A stretch of 64,000 nt of DNA from Pseudomonas asiatica (GTDB lineage Bacteria; Pseudomonadota; Gammaproteobacteria; Pseudomonadales; Pseudomonadaceae): the NCBI RefSeq assembly GCF_009932335.1, contig NZ_BLJF01000001.1:2108001-2172000 (forward strand), written 5' to 3'. The notes under the pieces were generated by a model. The model did not search any database and was not told where the DNA came from. It was given only the letters and a program-made list of their open reading frames with translations. Below, in pieces: positions 55,351 to 64,000 of the stretch. A program made the translations under genes and the position numbers. The first letter of the stretch is position 1, and every line of letters starts with the position of its first letter.

Positions 55351-55366
55351 AGCAAGGCCTGGGCCA
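55351..55366 (-). promoter_or_regulatory. Sigma-54 (-24/-12) promoter of the APH-DUF6285-ACAD operon
   Basis: On the minus strand TGGCCCAGGCCTTGCT. Compared with TGGCAC-N5-TTGCW it has one substitution in the -24 box and a full -12 box at exact spacing. It lies about 50 bp before the kinase start and 140 bp from the divergent sigma-54 activator gene. Confidence 0.7.
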
Positions 55367-55444
55367 ACTCTTCAAAAGTCAGCCACAGGCCGCATACAGC
55401 CTGGGTTCTGACGCCTCACCGCCGAGCGAAAGTCAGGCTGCTCG

Positions 55445-55494
55445 TTGCATATTTGCAAGGTATTGATTCAATATCGAAACATTTCAAATATGAA
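55445..55494. promoter_or_regulatory. Cluster of dyads, probable enhancer sites of the sigma-54 activator
   Basis: Three inverted repeats: TTGCATATTTGCAA (55445-55458, perfect 5-bp arms), TATTGATTCAATA (55461-55473, perfect) and TTCAAATATGAA (55483-55494). All are in AT-rich DNA about 80-140 bp upstream of the sigma-54 promoter and just before the activator gene, the right distance for upstream activating sequences and for autoregulation. Confidence 0.5.
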
Positions 55495-55505
55495 TAGGCC
55501 CCGTG

Positions 55506-57458
<1,953 letters not shown>

Positions 57459-58018
57459 ATGAAAGCCCCAATCCCATGTTCAACCCATGACGTCTGGTTG
57501 GACAGTCTCAAGGCCCGATACCGTCTAATCATCCGCCAACTGACTGGCTCGACGTACATCGCCGGGTTGCTAGCGATTTTGTTGTGGGGGCGCTCAACCT
57601 GTTTAGTTACCTGAGATACTCATTCTGCGAGCGCTTGCCCTCTATCAGATCCGGCGACTATGCGCGGTGTACTGTATCGTCCGGCATTCTTGCTCAGTCG
57701 CCTGAGGACCATGCTGATGCAGTCGGAGCAGTCGGAGTAGGACAGTATGGCGTCCGGAGGTGCGTTTTCGCGATGTGCATATTCAGCCGGTCTGGACGCG
57801 ACTGACCGCTTTCGACCCAAAGCTGCCTGTGGAGAGCGGCAGCAATCGGCCAACTACGGACATTCAGCTGAACAGTAGTCCCGCCACCAGTTTTTTAGAC
57901 TTGGACATCCTGCACTCTTCAAATGCTGGATCCTCATACTTTAAATGGGTTGGAATCTTCTGAGCACGGAGGATTCAGGCTACAGCGATAGAGAGGCCGG
58001 AGACCGCTCAAATGGCTG
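57459..58018. other. 560-bp gene-free junction between core genes and mobile module
   Basis: No reading with family resemblance or a good ribosome-binding site. The first part has sequence typical of a decayed edge. A 56-bp repeat-like segment (57797-57852) is listed separately. Base composition is lower in GC after about 57850, marking entry into the recombinase module. Confidence 0.6.
57797..57852 (-). repeat. Dispersed repeat-like segment, left copy
   Basis: On the minus strand its core GGCAGCTTTGGGTCGAAAGC is closely similar to GGCAGCTATGGGTCGATAAC in the segment at 62475-62530 on the plus strand, and both begin with GCCGATTGC; about 39 of 56 positions agree. The two copies are inverted and bracket the recombinase-ParB module. 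Similar TTTGGGTCGA-containing segments are familiar to me from intergenic Pseudomonas DNA. Confidence 0.45.
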
Positions 58019-58372
58019 TCAGTGAGCGCTGCCAGGACCCAGGCAAACATCGATCATTTCCGCGACGTCAAGCAAACGCTCGCGCAAAGCGGGAAGCCAG
58101 ACCACTGCTACGGACGAGTTCCGCTGCGCCAACTCAAGCACCGCCTGAAGGGCATGTTCGGAATGCCGCATTAATTCAATCAAATGAAGGCCACTCGGAC
58201 CATGGCTGCCCGCCAGCCAATGCTTAGCCGTACGTTCACTGGCATCGGTCCAATGGCGCAGCGTCTTGATTGCGCGATGTGACGTGCCTAATTCGGTGCG
58301 CAAGGCAGCAGCTAGGGCACCGGCGTAAGTTTGGGCGCAGATTGGAAATGAATTACCCATTTTAGTGATCAT
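58019..58372 (-). CDS. Small HTH-like protein divergent from the recombinase
   Basis: 117 residues from MITKMGNSFPICAQTYAGAL, preceded by GAGGAG; longer in-frame starts lack a ribosome-binding site. Residues about 18-60 (LAAALRTELGTSHRAIKTLR, then DASERTAKHWLAG) look like an Xre/Cro-type helix-turn-helix. The tail is helical and ends in VAEMIDVCLGPG. Divergent from the serine recombinase gene, so a likely repressor or control protein of the module. No named family recognised. Confidence 0.75.
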   Translation of the reverse strand: MITKMGNSFPICAQTYAGALAAALRTELGTSHRAIKTLRHWTDASERTAKHWLAGSHGPSGLHLIELMRHSEHALQAVLELAQRNSSVAVVWLPALRERLLDVAEMIDVCLGPGSAH

Positions 58373-58494
58373 CTTTCCGTATCTCCTCTTTATATTCGTG
58401 AGTAGCGCATCTGATGTAGGCCGGTAGGTGTGGTGCGGTCTACGGCTTGGCATGGGTGTAGACCCCAAGTCGCTAAGGGGGCATCGATCTACAA

Positions 58495-60048
58495 ATGAGA
58501 CGAGCACATCTATCCACGACCGAAGGCAGCAATAGAGCTGCTGCCTATGTCCGCATGTCGACGGAGCACCAGCAGTACTCCACTGAAAATCAGCTGGATG
58601 CCATTCGCGTTTATGCGGCAGCACATGAGCTGGAGATCGTCCGGGTATACACCGATGCGGGTAAAAGTGGCTTGAGCCTGGATGGTCGGGAAGCTCTCCA
58701 ACAGCTACTTCTAGATGTCGACGCTGGTCAGTCCGAGTTCTCTGTAGTTTTGGTCTATGACGTAAGTCGCTGGGGGCGCTTTCAGGACCCTGATGTGAGC
58801 GCCAGCTACGAAGTTCGATGTCGGCAGGCGGGTGTCAGGGTCGAATATTGCGCCGAACAGTTCGTTAACGATGGCTCACCGGTATCCAGCATCATCAAGA
58901 GTGTTAAACGCATGATGGCTGGTGAGTACAGTCGTGAGCTGTCCGTCAAGGTGTTTGCGGGGCAGTCGCGCTTGATCCAGCTGGGATACCGACAAGGTGG
59001 CCCGGCTGGATATGGATTGCGTCGTCAACTTATAGATCAGACAGGGCAGCCTAAAGCAATCTTGGATCGGGGAGAGTACAAAAGCCTTCAGACGGATCGG
59101 GTGATTCTCACGCCTGGTCCTGAGTCCGAACAACAGGTCGTTCAAGACATTTACCAGGCATTTGTCAGGGAAGGTCGAACCGAAGCTGAAATTGCAACTC
59201 AACTGAATCGGCGTGGACTGCTTACAGACTTCCAGCGACCTTGGTCACGGGGAGTGGTGCATCAGGTCCTGATCAACGAAAAGTACATCGGTAACAATGT
59301 TTGGAATCGCACGTCTGGCAAGCTGAAACAGCCCCGAACATCCAATCCAGTTGATCAGTTGGTGCGGTCCGACGGTGCCTTCTCCTCTGTGGTCGACCAC
59401 GCTTTGTTTCTCGCGGCGCAGGCCATCATCCGAGCGCGGTCACGGCACTGGACTGACGAGCAAATGCTGGCGACGCTGAAACAACTATTTGCGGAGCGAG
59501 GTTGTCTGTCTGGGTTGATCATTGATGAGCAAGAGGATTGCCCCTCCAGCAGTTGTTATCGCCAGCGCTTTGGTAGTCTGCTACGCAGCTACAGCCTAAT
59601 TGGCTATTCCCCCGGACGGGACTACAGCTTTCTGGAGGCCAATCGTCGGCTGCGAGAGCTGTATCCGCACATCTTGGTCGACACACAGGAGCGCATTCGT
59701 CTTGTCGGTGGACACATCTCGGTCGATCCCCAGACCCAGCTGGTTTGGGTTAATGATGAGTTCTCGATTTCGGTGGTGCTTTGCCGCTGTCAATGTTCAG
59801 AGTCAGTGCGCAGGCGTTGGCAGCTACGCTTCGATTTCGGCTTGTTACCTGACCTTACTGTCGCTGTTCGCATGCTCCCAGGTGAGCAGGAGGTGCTTGA
59901 TTACTACCTCTTTCCCATGATCGATTTGGCGGCACCTCACCTGCGTCTGGGAGATACTAATCCGCGCGAATTGGAACTCTACCGGTTCAACAGCTTGGAT
60001 ATCCTAGCGGCCCTGAGTCGACGTATACCCCTGGGGAGCGCTGCGTAA
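58495..60048 (+). CDS. Large serine recombinase
   Basis: 517 residues. Catalytic domain: AAAYVRMSTEHQQYSTENQL with nucleophile Ser22, VYDVSRWGRFQD with the conserved Arg, then the long helix VKRMMAGEYSRELSVKVFAG. A recombinase DNA-binding domain follows (GYRQGGPAGYGLRRQLIDQ). The C-terminal half lacks an obvious four-Cys zinc ribbon and has instead a region around ERGCLSGLIIDEQEDCPSSS. Stop codon overlaps the next ATG in TAATG. Unlike phage integrases it is co-translated with two ParB-like proteins. Less GC-rich than core genes, so transferred DNA. Confidence 0.9.
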   Translation: MRRAHLSTTEGSNRAAAYVRMSTEHQQYSTENQLDAIRVYAAAHELEIVRVYTDAGKSGLSLDGREALQQLLLDVDAGQSEFSVVLVYDVSRWGRFQDPDVSASYEVRCRQAGVRVEYCAEQFVNDGSPVSSIIKSVKRMMAGEYSRELSVKVFAGQSRLIQLGYRQGGPAGYGLRRQLIDQTGQPKAILDRGEYKSLQTDRVILTPGPESEQQVVQDIYQAFVREGRTEAEIATQLNRRGLLTDFQRPWSRGVVHQVLINEKYIGNNVWNRTSGKLKQPRTSNPVDQLVRSDGAFSSVVDHALFLAAQAIIRARSRHWTDEQMLATLKQLFAERGCLSGLIIDEQEDCPSSSCYRQRFGSLLRSYSLIGYSPGRDYSFLEANRRLRELYPHILVDTQERIRLVGGHISVDPQTQLVWVNDEFSISVVLCRCQCSESVRRRWQLRFDFGLLPDLTVAVRMLPGEQEVLDYYLFPMIDLAAPHLRLGDTNPRELELYRFNSLDILAALSRRIPLGSAA

Positions 60049-60941
60049 TGGCCACATCGGAAGAGCATCTTGCACTTCATGTGGCGCAGGCGGCGCCTAT
60101 TGCGCAGATCCCACTCGCGGATATTCGCGTGCTCAATCCGCGTAGTCGCAATCAACAAGTGTTTGCACGCCTGGTGGAAAACATTGCGAGTCTGGGGTTG
60201 AAACGACCGATCACGGTGACCCGTAACGGTTCGAGTTTCGACCTGATCTGTGGGCAGGGGCGCTTCGAAGCCTTCAAGGTCCTGGGGGAGTCGGCCATTC
60301 CAGCGGTCGTGGTGACGGCGGCAGAGGCAGACCGCTATCTCATCAGCCTGGTAGAGAATCTGGCGCGACGTAAGCATTCGAACCGCGACTTGCTGATGGC
60401 GATCAACGTACTGCACGAGCGTGGTTACTCCATCAGGCAGATTGCCCAGAAAACCTGCTTGGACCGTGCCTATGTTGGCGGCATTTTGATCTTGTTGCGG
60501 CAGGGAGAGGAGCGCCTGATCGCTGCCGTCGAAAAGGGCTGGCTACCGATTAAAGTCGCGATCCATGTGGCACGGTCCGACGATGCCCAGGTCCAGGCCG
60601 CCATGGTCGAAGCCTATGAAAGTGGATTGTTAAAAGGAGATGAACTCATCAAGGTGCGCCGCCTGATCGACCGAAGACGCGTTCTTGGCAAGGGCTATGG
60701 TAGGCAGCATGGAGGCGAGCGCATGACCACTCCTCGCCAGTTGCTGACTGCCTATCAGACTGAGGTGCGCCGTCAGCGCCTGATGGTAAAGAAGGCGGAC
60801 ATCGGTGAGCAAAGATTGCTCTTCGTCGTGACTGCATTGCGTCGGTTGTTGGCCGATGAATTTTTCCGGTCAATGTTACGCAGTGAAGGTATTGATGATA
60901 TGCCGCAGGTATTGGCCGAGCGAATTCAGGGGGACGCATGA
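60048..60941 (+). CDS. ParB/RepB-like protein 1
   Basis: 297 residues. N-terminal ParB/Srx fold: IPLADIRVLNPRSRNQQVFA, box I-like FDLICGQGRFEAFKVLGES and box II-like LVENLARRKHSNRDLL. A ParB helix-turn-helix (YSIRQIAQKTCLDRAYVGGI) and RepB-type C-terminal region follow. Canonical ParB uses these boxes for CTP binding and parS spreading. No ParA gene is nearby, so ordinary plasmid partition is unlikely. Coupled by overlap to both the recombinase (TAATG) and ParB-like 2 (ATGA). Confidence 0.88.
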   Translation: MATSEEHLALHVAQAAPIAQIPLADIRVLNPRSRNQQVFARLVENIASLGLKRPITVTRNGSSFDLICGQGRFEAFKVLGESAIPAVVVTAAEADRYLISLVENLARRKHSNRDLLMAINVLHERGYSIRQIAQKTCLDRAYVGGILILLRQGEERLIAAVEKGWLPIKVAIHVARSDDAQVQAAMVEAYESGLLKGDELIKVRRLIDRRRVLGKGYGRQHGGERMTTPRQLLTAYQTEVRRQRLMVKKADIGEQRLLFVVTALRRLLADEFFRSMLRSEGIDDMPQVLAERIQGDA

Positions 60942-61843
60942 CTGTCGTCAAGCGTGCCTTTGCCCCCGAGTTGATTACCGTCCGCTTACCGCTGATCTTG
61001 CCCTCTCGCCAAGTCACCCACGACATGCTGACGTCCGTCAAATTCGCAGCGATTTTAGCCTCCATCCGTGAATTGGGCGTGGTCGAGCCGCTCGCGGTTT
61101 ATCCCGAGCCGGTTCACGGGACGGGAGGGGAGCCTCGTTATCTACTGTTGGATGGTCATTTGCGGCTAGCTGCGCTCGCACAGTTGGGGGCGGAAGACAC
61201 GTTGTGCCTGTTGGCGACAGATGACGAAGGTTTTACCTACAACCGGCAGGTCAACCGACTTACCCCGATTCAAGAGCACAAGATGATTCTGGAGGCGATA
61301 CGCAAAGGAACGACTGCCGAGCGGATTGCCGAAGTCTTGAGCGTCAACGTCGGACGCATCCGCGAGCGCCAGCATTTGTTGCGGGGGATTGCGCCGGAAG
61401 TCGCTGAGATGCTGAAAACGCGAATGGTTAGTCAGGCGGTCTTTCGCGTGTTGCGTAAGATGAAGCCGATGCGCCAGGTAGAACTAGTCGAGATGATGAT
61501 TTCCGCCAACTGCTTTACTGGTCGCTACGCCGAAATGGTATTAGCCGCAACGCGTCCTGAACAGCTGGTTGAGGCAAAGAAAGTCAGTGAGGGCGTGACT
61601 GCTGAAGACATTGCACGCATGGAGCGAGAGATGGAAAAACTCTACCACGATTACCGGTTGGTCGAGGACACCCTCGGCGAAACCATGCTGGTACTCGTGG
61701 TTGCCAAGGGCTATGTGTCTCGCATGCTGCGCAATCAGACTATCGCAGCTTACCTGGAGCGTTTCGAGCCTGACCTAGTGCGGGAGCTGGCGGGGGTTGT
61801 GGAGGCGGTCACCGCAGATGCTCGTAGTCTGGAGCGTGAATAG
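60938..61843 (+). CDS. ParB/RepB-like protein 2
   Basis: 301 residues. ParB-like N-terminus with divergent boxes (RYLLLDGHLRLAALAQLGAE in place of GERR, YNRQVNRLTPIQEHKMILEA in place of ENxxR) and an HTH (GTTAERIAEVLSVNVGRIRE). The C-terminal RepB-type region includes LGETMLVLVVAKGYVSRMLR. The two ParB-like proteins may form a heteromer in which only the first keeps the nucleotide-binding box. Third gene of the tightly overlapped recombinase module. Confidence 0.87.
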   Translation: MTVVKRAFAPELITVRLPLILPSRQVTHDMLTSVKFAAILASIRELGVVEPLAVYPEPVHGTGGEPRYLLLDGHLRLAALAQLGAEDTLCLLATDDEGFTYNRQVNRLTPIQEHKMILEAIRKGTTAERIAEVLSVNVGRIRERQHLLRGIAPEVAEMLKTRMVSQAVFRVLRKMKPMRQVELVEMMISANCFTGRYAEMVLAATRPEQLVEAKKVSEGVTAEDIARMEREMEKLYHDYRLVEDTLGETMLVLVVAKGYVSRMLRNQTIAAYLERFEPDLVRELAGVVEAVTADARSLERE

Positions 61844-61872
61844 ACCTACCTGCTGTGCTTAGTGGGAGGACA

Positions 61873-62547
61873 TCATTCGTTTCGGGGGCAGATCGTCAGT
61901 GCTATGTTGGCGAGGGCATGGGCTTTGGCTGGAATCGCGGCTTCGTCCCGTGCAGAGGTGGCAATCAGTGGGGCATTGAGACCAAGGCTAGCAATGGCAT
62001 CAGCTTGTCGCGTTTCGTCGCGAAATTGCAGGGTTGCGCCGTCCTATTGACGCCAAGGTTCAGCAACGTCAAGTTGCCTAGCATTGGGATGCTCTCATGC
62101 CGTTCACGAATCAGGAGCTGCCAGGGCGTCAATGTGCCGCAAGAGCGCACAATCACTTCGATATCCGAGTCGTCGCTGTCGGCTGCCACGCTGCCATCTT
62201 TCTGCGTCCAGCGGGACGTGCCAACTACGCGGCAAAATGTGGTCTATATCAAGCGCTGATAGGTCTGGTGTTTCCGGTTCTTCGCTTTTAACGGATAGCC
62301 GTGAGCCGCCCTCGAGTTCCGTTAGCAGCGAACAGGTTTTTGCGGTATCCAGCCGGTTTGGGTACAGCGGTGCACTGATGCAAGCGTTACGGAATTCAAG
62401 GATCAGCGTCAGCTGTAGTCGAACGTGATGAAGGATTGCGCTGGGCCGAAGGCAGCGTTCGTGACTAGCAGCTTTTGCCGATTGCGGCACTTTGCGAAGG
62501 GCAGCTATGGGTCGATAACGGCCCTTCACGATCATGGATATCGTCAT
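61873..62547 (-). pseudogene. Decayed DUF262/DUF1524 (GmrSD-like) HNH protein, C-terminal part
   Basis: Read on the minus strand in three successive frames it gives CSLLTELEGGSRLSVKSEEP, LSALDIDHILPRSWHVP (the D-H-x-x-P HNH motif of DUF1524), then ESIPMLGNLTLLNLGVNRTA and KRDKLMPLLAL. It ends AAIPAKAHALANIALTICPR before a stop at 61873-61875. These pieces follow each other in the order found in intact DUF1524 proteins but are broken by at least two frameshifts, and the large N-terminal DUF262 part is absent. Likely a dead type IV restriction or related defence gene. Confidence 0.65.
62475..62530 (+). repeat. Dispersed repeat-like segment, right copy
   Basis: Inverted relative to 57797-57852; shares GCCGATTGC and the GGCAGCT-TGGGTCGA core. 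Lies inside the start of the decayed HNH reading, just left of the integrase core-like site. Confidence 0.45.
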
Positions 62548-62565
62548 GCCGACCTCTTCGTTATA

Positions 62566-62599
62566 TTAGGTCTGATAAGCACCCGGTTATCCGCACCTA
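62566..62599. repeat. Tyrosine-recombinase core-site-like dyad (right copy)
   Basis: Arm TTAGGTCTGATAA (62566-62578) is identical to the left-hand site at 11665-11677. The other half, TTATCCGCACCTA (62587-62599), shares TTATCCG with the left site's right arm. The spacer is 8 bp (7 bp at the left site). It lies about 40 bp before the integrase start, the same relative place as on the left. Confidence 0.6.
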
Positions 62600-62640
62600 T
62601 TGCACCGTTGAGCGAGAAGACATTGACAGAACCGATAGCG

Positions 62641-63732
62641 ATGCCCTCCTCCTCGCCTTTAGTGTTGGCGGAACTGGCCGCCAGCACCCGTGCCGCCGCC
62701 GACGCATTCATCGCCGCCGGTACCGCGGCCAACACCGTGCGCAGCTATCAGAGCGCCCTCGCCTATTGGTCCGCCTGGCTGCAACTGCGCTACCGGCGCG
62801 CACTCGGTGATGGCCCCTTGCCGCCGGAGGTGGCGGTGCAGTTCATTGTCGACCACCTTGCCCGACCCGACGATGCAGGCTGCTGGAGCCACCTGCTGCC
62901 AGCGGACCTCGATGCTGCGCTGGTCGCTGCCGGCGTCAAAGGAAAACCAGGCCCGTTGGCGTTCAGCACGGTCAGCCACCGCCTGGCCGTCCTGGCCAAG
63001 TGGCATCGCCTGCAGCAGTGGGAAAACCCGGCAGAGAGTCAGGTCGTGAAAACCCTGTTGCGTGAAGCCCGTAAGGCCCAGGCTCGCCACGGCGTCTCTG
63101 TGCGCAAGAAAACCGCCGTGGTGTTGGAACCGCTGCAGGCGATGCTTGCTACCTGTACCGATGGTATTCGCGGCCTCCGCGACCGTGCTCTGTTGCTGTT
63201 GGCATGGAGTGGCGGCGGACGCAGGCGCTCAGAAGTGATTGGCCTGCAGGTTCAGGACCTCCGTCGCTTGGACGCAGACACTTGGCTCTACGCGTTGGGG
63301 GCGACGAAGACTGACACCGGTGGCGAGCGGCGGGAAAAGCCCCTGCAAGGGCCTGCGGCCCACGCACTGCAGGCGTGGCTGGAGGCGGCACCCGCGCAGA
63401 CCGGACCACTGTTTCGTCGGCTGTACAGAGGCGGCCGGGTCAGTAGCACCGGACTATCAGGCGATCAGGTGGCGCGTATCGTCAAGCGTCGAGCGCAATT
63501 GGCCGGCCTTGAAGGGGATTGGGCAGCGCACAGCCTGCGCTCGGGCTTTGTCACTGAGGCCGGGCGTCAAGGTGTGCCACTGGGAGAGGTGATGGCGATG
63601 ACCGAGCACCGCAGCATCACTACGGTGATGGGCTATTTCCAGGCAGGATCGCTGCTGGGCAGTCGTGCGACCAAGCTACTTGGCCAGGCCCTCACACCTC
63701 AAGCGAGTGCCAGCGCGCCCTCCGATGAATAA
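62641..63732 (+). CDS. Tyrosine recombinase/integrase (intact)
   Basis: 363 residues from MPSSSPLVLAELAASTRAAA; a TTG at 62608 could extend it. N-terminal SAM-like domain (AANTVRSYQSALAYWSAWLQ) is followed by the catalytic domain. Active-site residues: Arg in SGGGRRRSEVIGLQVQDLRR (about 193), Lys in ALGATKTDTGG, HxxR in AHSLRSGFVTEAGR (about 297), His in TEHRS and the nucleophile Tyr in MGYFQAGS (about 331). The set is complete. A truncated homologue is at 11761. It would act on the core-like dyad just upstream. Confidence 0.92.
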   Translation: MPSSSPLVLAELAASTRAAADAFIAAGTAANTVRSYQSALAYWSAWLQLRYRRALGDGPLPPEVAVQFIVDHLARPDDAGCWSHLLPADLDAALVAAGVKGKPGPLAFSTVSHRLAVLAKWHRLQQWENPAESQVVKTLLREARKAQARHGVSVRKKTAVVLEPLQAMLATCTDGIRGLRDRALLLLAWSGGGRRRSEVIGLQVQDLRRLDADTWLYALGATKTDTGGERREKPLQGPAAHALQAWLEAAPAQTGPLFRRLYRGGRVSSTGLSGDQVARIVKRRAQLAGLEGDWAAHSLRSGFVTEAGRQGVPLGEVMAMTEHRSITTVMGYFQAGSLLGSRATKLLGQALTPQASASAPSDE

Positions 63733-63777
63733 TTGCCTCGATCAGTGACAACCGTCATCCCGCACAATGCACTGAAC

Positions 63778-63999
63778 TCAAAATACAAAGGCGCTCGCCA
63801 GGATTTCGAAACCGAACAAGAACTTTGGCTGGGCGTCGGTATGAACTGAAACGGTGCCGGCAGCATGGGAAATCCGCAGCAACGCATCGGTGCGCCCGTG
63901 GCTCATGAGCTTGCGCAGCACCGGCAGTCCGGCAGGCAAGTCGATGATGATTTCATGGACCCGTCCTCGGATGGTCTCACCGAGGTAGTCGCTAAGCGA
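63778..63999 (-). CDS. C-terminal fragment of an unrecognised gene entering from the right
   Basis: The last 73 codons of a minus-strand reading open to the window edge: SLSDYLGETIRGRVHEIIID then LPVLRKLMSHGRTDALLRIS and a final EILASAFVF before TGA. No internal stop and a protein-like composition support a real gene, but the family is not recognisable from this piece. Convergent with the integrase, 45 bp away. Confidence 0.55.
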   Translation of the reverse strand, partial: SLSDYLGETIRGRVHEIIIDLPAGLPVLRKLMSHGRTDALLRISHAAGTVSVHTDAQPKFLFGFEILASAFVF

Positions 64000-64000
64000 T

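Noticed and set aside
57584..57805. 73-codon plus reading after the sigma-54 activator
   Set aside because: Unusual composition, no ribosome-binding site and overlap with a repeat-like segment.

Overview
The window reads as a Pseudomonas chromosome, most likely of the P. putida group. Coding sequence is GC-rich with strong G/C third positions. It carries the lexA2-imuA-imuB-dnaE2 cassette with a P. putida-type LexA2 box, an HAE1 RND pump and AAnAAnAA (Crc/Hfq) leaders. The metabolic block from about 37.5 to 57.5 kb has the gene order I remember from the PP_2790-PP_2805 region of P. putida KT2440; this is recall, not a search.

Layout. (1) 1-5.5 kb, minus strand: damage-inducible mutagenesis operon lexA2-imuA-imuB-dnaE2, with dnaE2 running off the left edge. 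(2) 5.9-10.4 kb: an AT-richer accessory patch with two unknown small overlapping genes and a two-gene OLD-nuclease/UvrD-helicase defence pair of Gabija type. (3) 10.7-12.0 kb: a KfrA-like coiled-coil DNA-binding gene, a core-site-like dyad and a truncated tyrosine integrase. (4) 12-17.3 kb: TetR regulator, chemoreceptor, porin, small periplasmic-binding-like protein and a second TetR gene. (5) 17.4-23.7 kb: RND tripartite efflux operon flanked by two paralogous TetR regulators that share an operator design. (6) 23.8-40 kb: what looks like a catabolic/export regulon for a hydrophobic compound. It has a PucR-type regulator, two PhyH dioxygenases, the YCF48/MMPL/DUF1302/DUF1329 envelope set, an FAD amine-type oxidoreductase with a membrane protein, a TetR regulator, and a Baeyer-Villiger-like monooxygenase coupled to an alpha/beta hydrolase. 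Two different operator motifs tie the distant promoters together. (7) 40-48.1 kb: alcohol dehydrogenase, APC permease, aldehyde dehydrogenase, two class III aminotransferases, an imine-reductase-like enzyme and a 50-residue membrane peptide, suggesting use of an amino alcohol, diamine or cyclic amine. (8) 48.1-57.5 kb: sodium:solute symporter/DUF485, acyl-CoA synthetase, SDR, acyl-CoA dehydrogenase, DUF6285 and APH-like kinase on the minus strand, behind a sigma-54 promoter and divergent from a PrpR-type sigma-54 activator. (9) 58-63.7 kb: mobile DNA. A small divergent HTH gene faces a large serine recombinase fused by overlapping start/stop codons to two ParB/RepB-like genes; then come a decayed HNH (DUF1524) restriction-type gene and an intact tyrosine integrase behind the same kind of core site as at 11.67 kb. 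A gene fragment enters from the right edge.

How the parts may work together. Regions 6-8 look like one nutritional unit. Uptake (permease, symporter, porin, envelope lipid-transfer set) feeds oxygenases and a BVMO/esterase pair, and the products would pass to aldehyde/alcohol oxidation, transamination and acyl-CoA beta-oxidation. Its expression seems controlled by specific TetR/PucR/sigma-54 regulators and globally by Crc/Hfq. The substrate is not evident from sequence. Regions 2, 3 and 9 are accessory DNA in which defence genes and unusual recombinases cluster. No rRNA, tRNA or CRISPR array was seen.
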